DNA of 64,000 bases from Gelidibacter salicanalis (GTDB lineage Bacteria; Bacteroidota; Bacteroidia; Flavobacteriales; Flavobacteriaceae). The notes under the pieces were generated by a model. That model had not been told where the DNA came from. It worked only from the letters and a program-made list of their open reading frames with translations, and made no database searches. The stretch lies in assembly GCF_007997285.1 (NCBI RefSeq), contig NZ_VORX01000001.1, positions 673,819 to 737,818 of the forward strand. The letters run 5' to 3'. Shown here piece by piece: positions 1 through 7,614 of this stretch (position 1 is the first letter of the stretch; every line of letters begins with the position of its first letter). The position numbers and the translations under genes are program-made.

Positions 1-2
1 TG

Positions 3-95
3 ATAGCATCCACTGAAATTCGAGATGCGAAAACTATTATGTTATTGCAGTATGCGCAGATACATGGATTATTTGGAGGAGAAAATAGAGAATAG
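3..95 (+). CDS. C-terminus of NudK-like Nudix hydrolase (partial)
   Basis: An open frame enters from the left edge and stops at 93-95 after 30 residues. The visible tail contains STEIRDAKTIMLLQYAQIHG, which lines up with the C-terminal helix of E. coli NudK (from memory TGEIRDGKTVLLLNYLQ). NudK-type enzymes hydrolyse GDP-mannose and related nucleotide sugars, but the Nudix box itself lies outside the window, so the activity cannot be judged. The assignment rests on this short tail only. Confidence 0.55.
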   Translation: MASTEIRDAKTIMLLQYAQIHGLFGGENRE

Positions 96-127
96 AAAAT
101 AGAATAGAGAGAAGAGAATAGAGAGAA
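80..127. repeat. Purine-rich GAATAGA-type simple repeat
   Basis: Degenerate repetition of GAATAGA/GAGAA units between the Nudix stop and the next gene, overlapping the last codons of the former. One of four low-complexity tracts found just before start codons in this window (others near 1909, 2473 and 9851). Confidence 0.6.
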
Positions 128-155
128 ATTCTTACCAAGAAACAAGAAATAGAGA

Positions 156-173
156 TTCCCACTTTCGTGGGAA
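156..173 (+). promoter_or_regulatory. Perfect hairpin just upstream of a start codon
   Basis: TTCCCAC (156-162), loop TTTC, GTGGGAA (167-173): a 7-bp perfect stem six bases before the ATG at 180. A second hairpin with nearly the same arms, TTCCCA (223-228) and TGGGAA (233-238), lies inside the coding region, so the arms could pair alternatively across the start codon. Any regulatory role is inference. Confidence 0.35.
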
Positions 174-179
174 GTAAAC

Positions 180-1415
180 ATGGAAAAATTAAAAGCAGCA
201 CATTTATACAGAGATGAACTCATTCCCATTAGTGGGAAATTGGTTGAGCGTTACAATCAGTGCCTTAAAATATTAGGATTTACTGAAACAAAACTCACTA
301 ATTTTTCTATCGATGGAATTGGTTGGAGTCCTGAAATTGCTGAGGAGAAGCAGGAAATTCATTATCTGAATAATGGTGAAGCCAATCCGAATGCTATTAT
401 CATTACCCCGTTGCAAAAAGGAAAACCGGTCTATGTGCCGTTTCATACATTCGATCGGGAAATGATGCAGCATGTGTTCAGAACTCATGGCGATAAAATT
501 AATGATATTACGAGAGACTGCGCCATTTGTGTGCACTTTGACCAGCATATTGATGCATTTTATGAGCCTTTAGATGTCTTGAAATATGGCGATATTTCCA
601 TTACTTTTAAGCTAATTAACAATCTAGATAAATTACAAAAGCAGCAGCTTGAGTTGGTTGATAAATTTAAACAGGGCCATAATTTTATCGACGAAGGTCT
701 GCACCAACAGTTGTTGGAATCGGCTCAAACGTATGGCGATTTAAGACATCGAAATCTTGAGCTCCCAGAATTGTATTACACCACAGATTCGTTTTATACC
801 AAAGCCTTTGGAGGTGTGTTCGTGTTGCGCGATTTTATTTCGCCAATCGTTGTTTTTCAAGACGAAAAGTGGCACAAAGAGGCCATTAAGGACACGACTT
901 ATGATGTGTTGATCTATCATATTTCTCAGCCAGAATTGATGGATAAATTGCGCGATCATTTAATTGTTGGGTATGATTTAGATGCCGCCGTAAAAACACC
1001 ACGGTACAGCCGAATCAAAAAATTTATGTTTGCTAAATATCTCAAAAACACGGCGCATCCTATTCAAGATATTTTGGAAGACAATGTGTTATTTAAAGGA
1101 TATTTGAATAAACTAAGTATTGAAGATCGGAAAATGGTAATGAGTGTTGAGCTCTATTTGGAAAAAATGGAAATCAGCAATCAGCATAAATTAGCGGATA
1201 TTGTAGATGTGGAATTGTTTGAAGCATTAAATGAACCCCATTCATCTTTACATGTCAAACATCAAGATTTAATCTGGAAATTGTTAGTCAATATTGCGCC
1301 TTTAGATGTTTTATTTTTGTATTGGTATGATAAAGAACTGTTTTATAAAAACTACGACACCTGGGATGATTCCTTGAAAGATTGGGTAATTGCAACGATT
1401 CGTAACAATATTTAA
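180..1415 (+). CDS. Conserved flavobacterial protein of unknown function (probably DUF6638)
   Basis: 411-residue protein with no signal peptide and no clear membrane segment, so probably cytoplasmic. From memory it resembles the uncharacterised Bacteroidota family catalogued as DUF6638; I see no catalytic motif that would suggest a reaction. It is rich in aromatic and charged residues and mostly alpha-helical in appearance toward the C-terminus. The ATG at 180 follows a strong hairpin (156-173). It is followed 51 bp later by a four-helix-bundle gene on the same strand and further on by two membrane-protein genes; co-function is unknown. Confidence 0.8.
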   Translation: MEKLKAAHLYRDELIPISGKLVERYNQCLKILGFTETKLTNFSIDGIGWSPEIAEEKQEIHYLNNGEANPNAIIITPLQKGKPVYVPFHTFDREMMQHVFRTHGDKINDITRDCAICVHFDQHIDAFYEPLDVLKYGDISITFKLINNLDKLQKQQLELVDKFKQGHNFIDEGLHQQLLESAQTYGDLRHRNLELPELYYTTDSFYTKAFGGVFVLRDFISPIVVFQDEKWHKEAIKDTTYDVLIYHISQPELMDKLRDHLIVGYDLDAAVKTPRYSRIKKFMFAKYLKNTAHPIQDILEDNVLFKGYLNKLSIEDRKMVMSVELYLEKMEISNQHKLADIVDVELFEALNEPHSSLHVKHQDLIWKLLVNIAPLDVLFLYWYDKELFYKNYDTWDDSLKDWVIATIRNNI

Positions 1416-1466
1416 AAAATAAGTGGGAAGCACGAAGAATGAAGTTTACCTTTATCCATAAAGAAT

Positions 1467-1826
1467 ATGCATTTTAAATTTGAAGATTTACTAATTTGGC
1501 AAAAGGCCATGGATTTAGGTGAAAACATGAATCAAATGGCCTATAAGTTCCCACAAGTGGAGTTGTATAATTTATCATCTCAAATTAGAAGAGCTTCAGA
1601 TTCTATTGCATTAAATATTTCCGAAGGATCTATTCTACAATCTAACGCAGAATATAGAAAATTTTTAGGTTATGCAATTCGATCAACGGCTGAAGTCGTA
1701 ACATATTTACATAAAGCTAAACGTAGAAATTATATAACAGAAGAACAATTCTTATCGTATTACAAGAATTGTTTTGATTTGCTAAATATGACAATTGCAT
1801 TTAGAAATAAAATTAAGGTGGTATAA
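1467..1826 (+). CDS. Four helix bundle protein (S23/TIGR02436 family)
   Basis: 119 residues with the family hallmarks: an N-terminal FEDLLIWQKAMDL motif, the central LSSQIRRASDSIALNISEG segment and a C-terminal helix. Relatives were first described as ORFs inside 23S rRNA intervening sequences, but in Bacteroidota they occur widely as free-standing chromosomal genes, as here; there is no rRNA nearby. They form a pentameric helical bundle in known structures and have no established biochemical role. Length is typical. The family is often mobile or recently inserted, so this copy may be accessory to the flanking genes. Confidence 0.85.
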   Translation: MHFKFEDLLIWQKAMDLGENMNQMAYKFPQVELYNLSSQIRRASDSIALNISEGSILQSNAEYRKFLGYAIRSTAEVVTYLHKAKRRNYITEEQFLSYYKNCFDLLNMTIAFRNKIKVV

Positions 1827-1908
1827 ATATATTTTACTAAATGAAATTTTATACAATTTTTTTTATCAATAAGTGAATGTTAAATATTTTCAATTTATTA
1901 TAAATCCA

Positions 1909-1945
1909 AGCTTCAAGCTTCGTTCTTCAAGCTTCAAACTCAACA
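1909..1945 (+). repeat. Short CTTCAAGCTT-type direct repeat before a start codon
   Basis: Repeated AAGCTTCAA/CTTCAAGCTT units run up to three bases before the ATG at 1948. If the frame were read from the upstream GTG at 1873 the tract would encode a low-complexity peptide, which is why the later ATG is preferred. Confidence 0.6.
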
Positions 1946-1947
1946 TC

Positions 1948-2472
1948 ATGACACTAGAAATCATTGTTTTCATCGGCTCCATATTATTCGGAATCTTGTT
2001 ATATTGGCGTGAATCAACCGGCAACGGACTCTATCGATTTATAAATAAGATGATGTATTCCAAAAAGTTGCAAATGTCACCAGACAATCCAAGGGGTTTT
2101 GTATACCAACAAAAATTTCTATTACGTTTGGTATTCATCACGATGATTTTTTTGGTTGGAATTTTAATCGCTCGATTTTTAATTCCAATTGATATAGCAA
2201 CCATTTCAGTATTCGCTTCAAGTATTGTCGGGACGCTTATTGGGACTTATATTGGCGGTTTTGTGCTGAAATCTGAAAAAGTAATCGATGCCCATAGTGA
2301 TTCCATTGAAGAAAAATTTGATCATGCAATAGATCAAGGTCGCGATTTTATTCAGGATATCACCTCTAGAGAACCAAAAGTGGTGGAGGAAGCTAAAAAG
2401 GAAATCGAAGAAAATCCTGTTGAGCCTAAGAAGAGTGCTAGAGAGCGATTGAAGGACAAAGGTTTGATGTAG
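1948..2472 (+). CDS. Small integral membrane protein, unknown function
   Basis: 174 residues from the ATG at 1948. An upstream GTG at 1873 is in frame but would translate a simple-repeat tract, so it is rejected. Three hydrophobic segments are visible: residues about 1-20 (LEIIVFIGSILFGILLYW), about 53-73 and about 76-103, the last two close together like a hairpin. The C-terminal third is charged (Glu/Lys) and probably cytoplasmic. No family is recognised. The next gene (2544) is also a membrane protein on the same strand, so the pair may act together, but this is only proximity. Confidence 0.7.
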   Translation: MTLEIIVFIGSILFGILLYWRESTGNGLYRFINKMMYSKKLQMSPDNPRGFVYQQKFLLRLVFITMIFLVGILIARFLIPIDIATISVFASSIVGTLIGTYIGGFVLKSEKVIDAHSDSIEEKFDHAIDQGRDFIQDITSREPKVVEEAKKEIEENPVEPKKSARERLKDKGLM

Positions 2473-2543
2473 ATAGGTGTGAGGTTTGAGGAATGAGGTT
2501 TGAGTTTGATGTTTTAAAAGTTTAATAATAGAACAGAGTAATT

Positions 2544-4241
2544 ATGATAAAGAACTATTGGAATAGAGGCAGTAGACAAAAAACAATAACCATCGTTGTC
2601 ACTTTGGTTTTAGTGCTGTTATTGTTTTTTCTTCGGGATGATTACCAACCATTTTTACTATGGATAAGAAAATATATTTTCCTTATTCTCGTAATTGGTT
2701 TGGTCTTGTTTTTCGGATTGCGGAGCTTTAGAAGTTCGGTAGGCGTAGGACGTCGCATCATGATTCTTGTTTTATTGGTACTCTTTTTTGGATTGGTTTA
2801 TATCATTGGCGGACACTTTAAAATGTACGATTATGTAAAAACCTACAATGTGTTTAACAATTTGAATAAAGTTCAAATAAACAAATTACCGCTCACCCAA
2901 AATGAACGCATTCAGCCGTTGCGGAATATCTTTTCCATGGCCAACGAATCCGTTGGAGAAACTAAAGATGTCTCTTTACCGCACTTGGTAAGGGTGGATG
3001 GTGAAAACAAATGGACTATGGCCATTCAGCCATCAGAGAAATACACCATGCAACAAATCAGTGAAAATACGGAGGAGGTTTTTGCGGTATCCAGTACATC
3101 GCCATTTCCAAGGTTTTCTAATGAAAACCGTATTCCAGTAACCTTTTCAATTGGCGAATCTCTTAAATTCAGCAGAAACACCTATAATGCGGTGGTGCAA
3201 CGTTTCAATATTTGGCAATTGTTTACCATGGAACCTGGCGATACGTTTTATATGAAAAATGATGCCGGTAAATGGGTGCAAGTGGTGAGTTTAATCAAAT
3301 GGAAAGGCTTCTTTTTTCCTTATCCGACTTTTGGTGGCGTAATGATTATCGATAGTGGCGAACATGATTTTAACGACTATATGGAGCGGGTTTTAATTGG
3401 GAAAGGAACCTATGTCAGCCCTGAGAATATGAAAAATTACCCATTTTTAACCAAACAAAACACGCTATCTGAAAAAGTATCTCGATTACAAGCCGAGTCT
3501 TTAAAGTTTTTAGGCGGATTTACCGATCCATTACCATGGAAGATGGAAACTGCTGTGAAAATTCCTGACTTACCAGAAGATCAGAATCAGCAGCCTTTTG
3601 TTACCGATTTCGATTTTTCATCTGTGGATGCTAAAGCGTATAACGGATTATACCACTGGTTTGGATTGGAGCCTATTGGAGAAGAACGCACGAGTTTAAC
3701 TTATAGTGTGTTTGTGCCTGCAGATGGTACCGATAAGTTGTTTTATTATGATCACGCTGCTAAGAAACAAGGCTATGCTGGAGTCTCAGCAATGCCTTTG
3801 AAAATAATTGAATCTCGTAAGGAATATGATTGGTCGGTTAATAAACCTGTAGAGTTCAGGCCGTATATTAAAGACATCGCCGGCCGCAGACGTATGTTTT
3901 TCTTAGGAACGGTTTCGGCCGTTAAAGATGGATCAGCAAAATTTGATGGATCAGCAACTCCAGATTTGGCATTGGTTGATAGTGAGTATCGCGATGTGAT
4001 TTGGATCGATGTCAAACGTCCAAGCACTTGGGATAAAACCGTATACGATCAGCTCAATGAAGCTTGGAGAGCTAGTGAAGGCATTGGATATTTCTATGAA
4101 GAAGACAACCGAACTTCTGATTTAGACTTGATGCAACGGGAAATGGATTCAATACGATCGATTCCAAAGGTTAATGCGAATGCTCAAGAAATTGAGAAGT
4201 TACAACGTAGAATTGATTCTTTGAATTCAGCTGGGAATTAA
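2544..4241 (+). CDS. Membrane-anchored protein of unknown function
   Basis: 565 residues. The first 90 contain three transmembrane stretches (about 16-33, 42-60 and 70-88), followed by a long soluble domain of about 470 residues with many aromatic and beta-type segments (for example IWQLFTMEPGDTFYMKN), ending in a short predicted coiled coil. The domain carries no motif I recognise. The topology suggests that the large C-terminal domain is either periplasmic or cytoplasmic and tethered to the inner membrane. Such proteins recur in Flavobacteriaceae as conserved hypotheticals. It is the last gene before a repeat region. Confidence 0.75.
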   Translation: MIKNYWNRGSRQKTITIVVTLVLVLLLFFLRDDYQPFLLWIRKYIFLILVIGLVLFFGLRSFRSSVGVGRRIMILVLLVLFFGLVYIIGGHFKMYDYVKTYNVFNNLNKVQINKLPLTQNERIQPLRNIFSMANESVGETKDVSLPHLVRVDGENKWTMAIQPSEKYTMQQISENTEEVFAVSSTSPFPRFSNENRIPVTFSIGESLKFSRNTYNAVVQRFNIWQLFTMEPGDTFYMKNDAGKWVQVVSLIKWKGFFFPYPTFGGVMIIDSGEHDFNDYMERVLIGKGTYVSPENMKNYPFLTKQNTLSEKVSRLQAESLKFLGGFTDPLPWKMETAVKIPDLPEDQNQQPFVTDFDFSSVDAKAYNGLYHWFGLEPIGEERTSLTYSVFVPADGTDKLFYYDHAAKKQGYAGVSAMPLKIIESRKEYDWSVNKPVEFRPYIKDIAGRRRMFFLGTVSAVKDGSAKFDGSATPDLALVDSEYRDVIWIDVKRPSTWDKTVYDQLNEAWRASEGIGYFYEEDNRTSDLDLMQREMDSIRSIPKVNANAQEIEKLQRRIDSLNSAGN

Positions 4242-4282
4242 TAAGGAACTTCTCATTCCGGTTGAGTTTGTCATTCCGACAC

Positions 4283-4376
4283 AGTTTTGTCATTCCGAGG
4301 TCAGGAGGAATCCCAAAACAGTGCAATCGTGGACTATGATGATGCGATGTCTCATTGCATTCGACATGACAAAACA
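4283..4376. repeat. REP/MITE-like repeat, copy A
   Basis: About 94 bp beginning AGTTTTGTCATTCCGA and ending TTCGACATGACAAAACA, with internal GGAGGAATCCC and GCGATGTCTCATT blocks shared with copy B. The ends GTCATTCCGA and TCGACATGAC form imperfect terminal inverted repeats (8 of 10 positions). Two further TCATTCCG half-units lie at 4253-4260 and 4270-4277. Confidence 0.7.
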
Positions 4377-4396
4377 ATCATTCGTCATTCCAACCC

Positions 4397-4492
4397 AGTT
4401 TTGTCATTCTGACGATGGGAGGAATCCCATAACAGTAATCATCGGTTAATTTGCGTTATGCGATGTCTCATTATATTCGACATGACAAAACA
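4397..4492. repeat. REP/MITE-like repeat, copy B
   Basis: Direct, imperfect copy of the 4283-4376 element in the same orientation, with the same ends (AGTTTTGTCATTC, TTCGACATGACAAAACA) and the same internal GGAGGAATCCC and GCGATGTCTCATT blocks. It sits between a gene ending at 4241 and the degenerate regulator ending at 4517 on the other strand. Confidence 0.7.
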
Positions 4493-4516
4493 GACCTACC
4501 ACAAAACAAAATCACC

Positions 4517-5329
4517 CTACCCTAACCGCTTCTGTAAATCCGCGACCACAGTCTCAATCTGCGCATTTTTGTTTTTCCGTTCCAATAAAATTGGTGGCGC
4601 TTGTCTCACCTCACAATCGGTAATCGCACAACGTTCACACGTCACGCCAACCTTTGTGGTTTTGATTTTAGGGTCATTCAAAAAACCAATTTTTCGTTGC
4701 AAGTGTTTGTTGATCAACAGCCCAATACTGATGCTTCTGTACTGATTATCTCTAAAGGGATCTTTTGTAGCGGATGATAATAGTAAATATTTCATATCAT
4801 CATCAGGATAATCCGATATTTGAAGATCAAAAACATGATCCTCTTTGGTGCTGCTTATAGTTTTTAAAACTCTTAAAGAAACCCAACGGCGACAATAATG
4901 TTCGTTAGTTTCATTGGCGCGTGGGGAATGCTGATGCGACAAATGCAATTCTTTTTTTAGATGAAAACGTTCACTGCCTGCACGATGTGTAAAGCGCAAG
5001 AAAAATAAATCTTGAATATTAAACTCTTTAGGAAGCACATTGGTCAAGCGTTGATAAAACGATTCTGGCGATGCATTGTAGGAGTTTATAATTTCTAAAA
5101 ACAAGTGTTCATCAAACGTCTCATTTTCAAATAAGGTGGTAAGTTGTTCGGTAATCTTGGCTTTAGGTAAAATCAGCGCCCCAGCAAAATACGATGCGTA
5201 AAAATTATTCAATACCTGGTCAAAATTTTCAAATTTAATCCATGAAAAGGTGTAAAGCCGTTCTTTGTATTGCAGAAAATTATAAGCCAGTTCTTTGGCA
5301 TAAATGAACGTCCGTTGTGCATCATCCAT
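4517..5329 (-). pseudogene. Truncated ScfR/RamB-type regulator (C-terminal part only)
   Basis: 270 residues matching the C-terminal part of XRE-family regulators with an IrrE-like region and the ScfR (short-chain fatty acyl regulator, PF09856) domain. These are about 490 residues and control acetate and glyoxylate-shunt genes in other bacteria (RamB). Seen here: the IrrE-like segment AKELAYNFLQYKERLYTFSW at residues 11-30 and the terminal cysteine motif CERC-x4-CE (residues 231-240) followed by APP. The N-terminal helix-turn-helix half is missing: upstream of the ATG only three more sense codons precede a stop at 5339-5341. Immediately beyond lies a fragment of isocitrate lyase on the opposite strand. 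Without the DNA-binding domain it should not work as a regulator, although the frame is still open. Confidence 0.75.
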
Positions 5330-5629
5330 TTGATTACGTTACCTACATATCATACAACCGCTTTGCACATGAATGATTTAACTGAAGGATACTTTGGAGA
5401 AGAAGGGATGTTGGCGTATGTAAGAGGCGTTCAGAGGCAAGAAATCCGTAAAGGTGTCGCTTGTGTAAAGCACCAACGTATGGCAAGATCTAACCTTGGA
5501 GACGATCACAAAACGTTTTTTGCTGGTGAAAAAGCGTTAAAAGCAGATGGCGAAAAGAATACGTCAAATCAGTTTGAAGCCATTGCGGAAGCTACTGCTG
5601 TTGAGCAACCCTTAAGTGTTGTCGCTTAA
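5330..5629 (+). pseudogene. aceA: C-terminal remnant of isocitrate lyase (long type)
   Basis: The frame from 5330 reads LITLPTYHT and then, from an internal ATG at 5369, GYFGEEGMLAYVRGVQRQEI, ACVKHQRMA, LGDDHKTFFAGEKALKADG and NTSNQF. These are the C-terminal blocks of the roughly 530-residue isocitrate lyases known from Pseudomonas and many Bacteroidota. Only about 100 residues remain; the catalytic KKCGH region and the whole barrel core are absent, so no lyase activity is possible. Two positions that are usually Gly appear as Arg (MARS) and Asp (ADGE), consistent with relaxed constraint. A good terminator follows. The fragment abuts the truncated regulator exactly, which suggests one deletion removed the sequence between them. 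Confidence 0.75.
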
Positions 5630-5654
5630 TAGCAAATCACTATTAAATGATACT

Positions 5655-5686
5655 AAAAAACTCCAGAAGTCATTCTGGAGTTTTTG
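5655..5686 (+). terminator. Rho-independent terminator after the aceA remnant
   Basis: AAAACTCCAGAA (5657-5668), loop GTCA, TTCTGGAGTTTT (5673-5684), with T-run. Probably the original terminator of the isocitrate lyase operon. Confidence 0.8.
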
Positions 5687-5717
5687 AATTAGGTAAGAAT
5701 CTGATATTTTTTAATTC

Positions 5718-6191
5718 CTATTGTTCCTTAAATTTTAATAGCATTTTAATGTCACTACGCTTATAAATGCAATTCGGTTCCATAGGAACTTCTATAAACC
5801 CATACTTTTTATAAATGTAAATAGCGTTCTCAAGTTTGGTACTGGAATAGAGGAGTAACGAGTTAAATCTGTTCGCTTTGGCAAAGTCAATACAATGCTG
5901 CATCAACTGCTGTCCAATTTTATAACCCCTATGTTCAGGAGACACGGCCATTTTAGTAAGTTCAAAAATCTCAGCATCTTCAGTGGACATTAAGGCAACA
6001 GTTCCGACAATGTCCTCATGAAGCTTTGCGAAGAAAATATAACCACCCTTTTCAATGATGTATTCTTCAGGTTTGCTTAAGACTTCGTCATCAAAAGGTT
6101 CTATTACAAAAAACTTTTTGAGCCATTCTGAATTAAGCTTATAAAAATCCTTCGCGTATACTTTATCAAAAGGGATAATATTTATCATCAT
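5718..6191 (-). CDS. GNAT family N-acetyltransferase
   Basis: 157 residues covering one GNAT fold. The acetyl-CoA-binding signature is visible as MAVSPEHRGYKIGQQLMQH (R-G-x-x-I-G) near residue 85-100, with the family's C-terminal N-A-I-x-x-Y-K-K-Y-G-F motif after it. Length is typical for a single-domain GNAT; the acceptor substrate cannot be inferred. Its start overlaps the end of the upstream 97-residue membrane-protein gene by four bases (ATGA type), which argues for translational coupling and for a common transcript with hutG further upstream. Confidence 0.88.
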   Translation of the reverse strand: MMINIIPFDKVYAKDFYKLNSEWLKKFFVIEPFDDEVLSKPEEYIIEKGGYIFFAKLHEDIVGTVALMSTEDAEIFELTKMAVSPEHRGYKIGQQLMQHCIDFAKANRFNSLLLYSSTKLENAIYIYKKYGFIEVPMEPNCIYKRSDIKMLLKFKEQ

Positions 6192-6481
6192 AATAATGTG
6201 GTATAGCCTATTAAAAAGGCGGTCAATAATGAAAAAAGCATGGTCAAGATGGCCAAACTCTTACTTTCAGTCTTTTTAGAAATCCCCCTAAATATGACAA
6301 TTAACGGAATAAAAGCGCCAACGCTAAAAATAAAAATGGTAATCATCTCCATAGTATCTTTAAAGTTGGTGTTGCTATATGCATTATCAAACATTACATT
6401 GATTAATAACAGATATAGGAGCACAATCACACTGCCAATAAATATCCATAAATCAATTCGGTATTGTCTGTCTGCTTTCAT
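6188..6481 (-). CDS. Small three-helix membrane protein, unknown function
   Basis: 97 residues with three hydrophobic stretches (about 12-30, 44-64 and 75-95) separated by short charged loops, one of them ISKKTESKSL. No family recognised. The start at 6481 lies 29 bp inside the end of hutG, and the stop overlaps the GNAT start by four bases, so the three genes look like one transcriptional unit. The overlap with hutG is fairly long; a later start would shorten it, but no other early Met is well placed. Confidence 0.65.
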   Translation of the reverse strand: MKADRQYRIDLWIFIGSVIVLLYLLLINVMFDNAYSNTNFKDTMEMITIFIFSVGAFIPLIVIFRGISKKTESKSLAILTMLFSLLTAFLIGYTTLL

Positions 6482-7499
6482 AAATAGATTGATTAGCTCT
6501 TATAAAATCCGTAATCAGATAGGTGATCAATTTCCCAACGATGACTTCAGTATCTGCTGTAGGAGCCGCTTCACAAATGTGCAAATAGGCGGCGTTTTCG
6601 TGAGTTCCAAAATAGGTAACGAAAGCGCGTGCTTTTTTGACGCTAAAACCACTCGGAGTGATAGCGCTACTAGGGATGAACTTAATAGCGTCACAATCTA
6701 CTTCTACACCAAACGCCTTCTCCGTAACATGTTTTGCTGCACGTTCCAATTCTGATTTAAATTTTTTGTCTTTTCTAATGGTAATGGCTTCAAAGGTATT
6801 ATACTTTAAAGCCTTGAATTTGTCCAAGGTTTTAAAAATTAAATGCGACGTGTAGTTTTCGTGCAGTCCGAAGATAAAGTAGTTTTTTAGGAAGCCTTCA
6901 GCGTAAGCATAACTGAACCCATTGCCGCTATGCCGACCTTCTTCTTTTCTAAAATCAGAATGGGCATCAAAATTAACCACGTTAATCGGTTTTTTATAGG
7001 CCAAAGAGGTGCCCTTGATATTGCCGTAAGCGTTATTATGACCGCCGCCAATAATTATAGGTTTTTTGCCGGCACTGACAATGGTGTGTACCAGTTCAGT
7101 GACGTGCCGGTCAATTTTTTCTGTAAGCTTTCTGGCCTTAGCAATATTCTTATCGGAATTATCGAGATGGTCAATCTTTTCCATTTCCTTGGAAAAATCT
7201 AAGTGACCAAGCACCAAAACCTTGTTGGCTTTGGTATGGATGTTACTTTGGATGTTCAACAACACCTTTAAAGTGGCTTCCCAAGCTTTAGCCGTACCTC
7301 GGTGGCCATAGTTAGCAAATACACCAATGTCTTCGGGAATTCCGAATATAACGTAGCTAACGTCTAAAGTTCTTAAAGATTCGTATATATTGGTAGTGTT
7401 AGAAAGAATTTTGATATGCTCTCCAAATTTAGATTCATTTGGTCTTTTTTTCAAGAATGTGTCTAAATCGTTTATATTAAATAGAACAAGTTTGTTCAT
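6453..7499 (-). CDS. hutG: Formimidoylglutamase-like ureohydrolase (arginase superfamily)
   Basis: 348 residues of the arginase/agmatinase/formimidoylglutamase fold. The dinuclear metal site is recognisable as GGGHNNAYG (151-159), FDAHSDFR (177-184) and VDCD (267-270), where His154, Asp178, His180, Asp182, Asp268 and Asp270 would be ligands. The neighbouring imidazolonepropionase gene (8599-9846) makes histidine degradation the best reading: release of formamide from N-formimidoyl-L-glutamate to give glutamate. Arginase or agmatinase activity is the alternative, since the three enzymes share these motifs. hutH and hutU are not in the window. Confidence 0.8.
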   Translation of the reverse strand: MNKLVLFNINDLDTFLKKRPNESKFGEHIKILSNTTNIYESLRTLDVSYVIFGIPEDIGVFANYGHRGTAKAWEATLKVLLNIQSNIHTKANKVLVLGHLDFSKEMEKIDHLDNSDKNIAKARKLTEKIDRHVTELVHTIVSAGKKPIIIGGGHNNAYGNIKGTSLAYKKPINVVNFDAHSDFRKEEGRHSGNGFSYAYAEGFLKNYFIFGLHENYTSHLIFKTLDKFKALKYNTFEAITIRKDKKFKSELERAAKHVTEKAFGVEVDCDAIKFIPSSAITPSGFSVKKARAFVTYFGTHENAAYLHICEAAPTADTEVIVGKLITYLITDFIRANQSIYESRQTIPN

Positions 7500-7614
7500 T
7501 GTGAAGTTTAATTTTAAATTTGAAGTATTAAAAATACATTATTATTTAATTCTATCATTAAAATCAGAGTATAACCAGTGTTAATTTAAGTATCAATAAC
7601 TAAAATCAAAACTT

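Noticed and set aside
1467..1826. 23S rRNA intervening sequence
   Set aside because: The four helix bundle protein family is linked to rRNA insertions, but no rRNA sequence surrounds the gene here.
4458..4745. Plus-strand 95-codon ORF opposite the truncated regulator
   Set aside because: Starts inside the repeat element and is antisense to the regulator frame, whose protein sequence is clearly conserved.
6240..6755. Plus-strand 171-codon ORF antisense to hutG and the small membrane protein
   Set aside because: Antisense shadow of coding regions with strong protein motifs.
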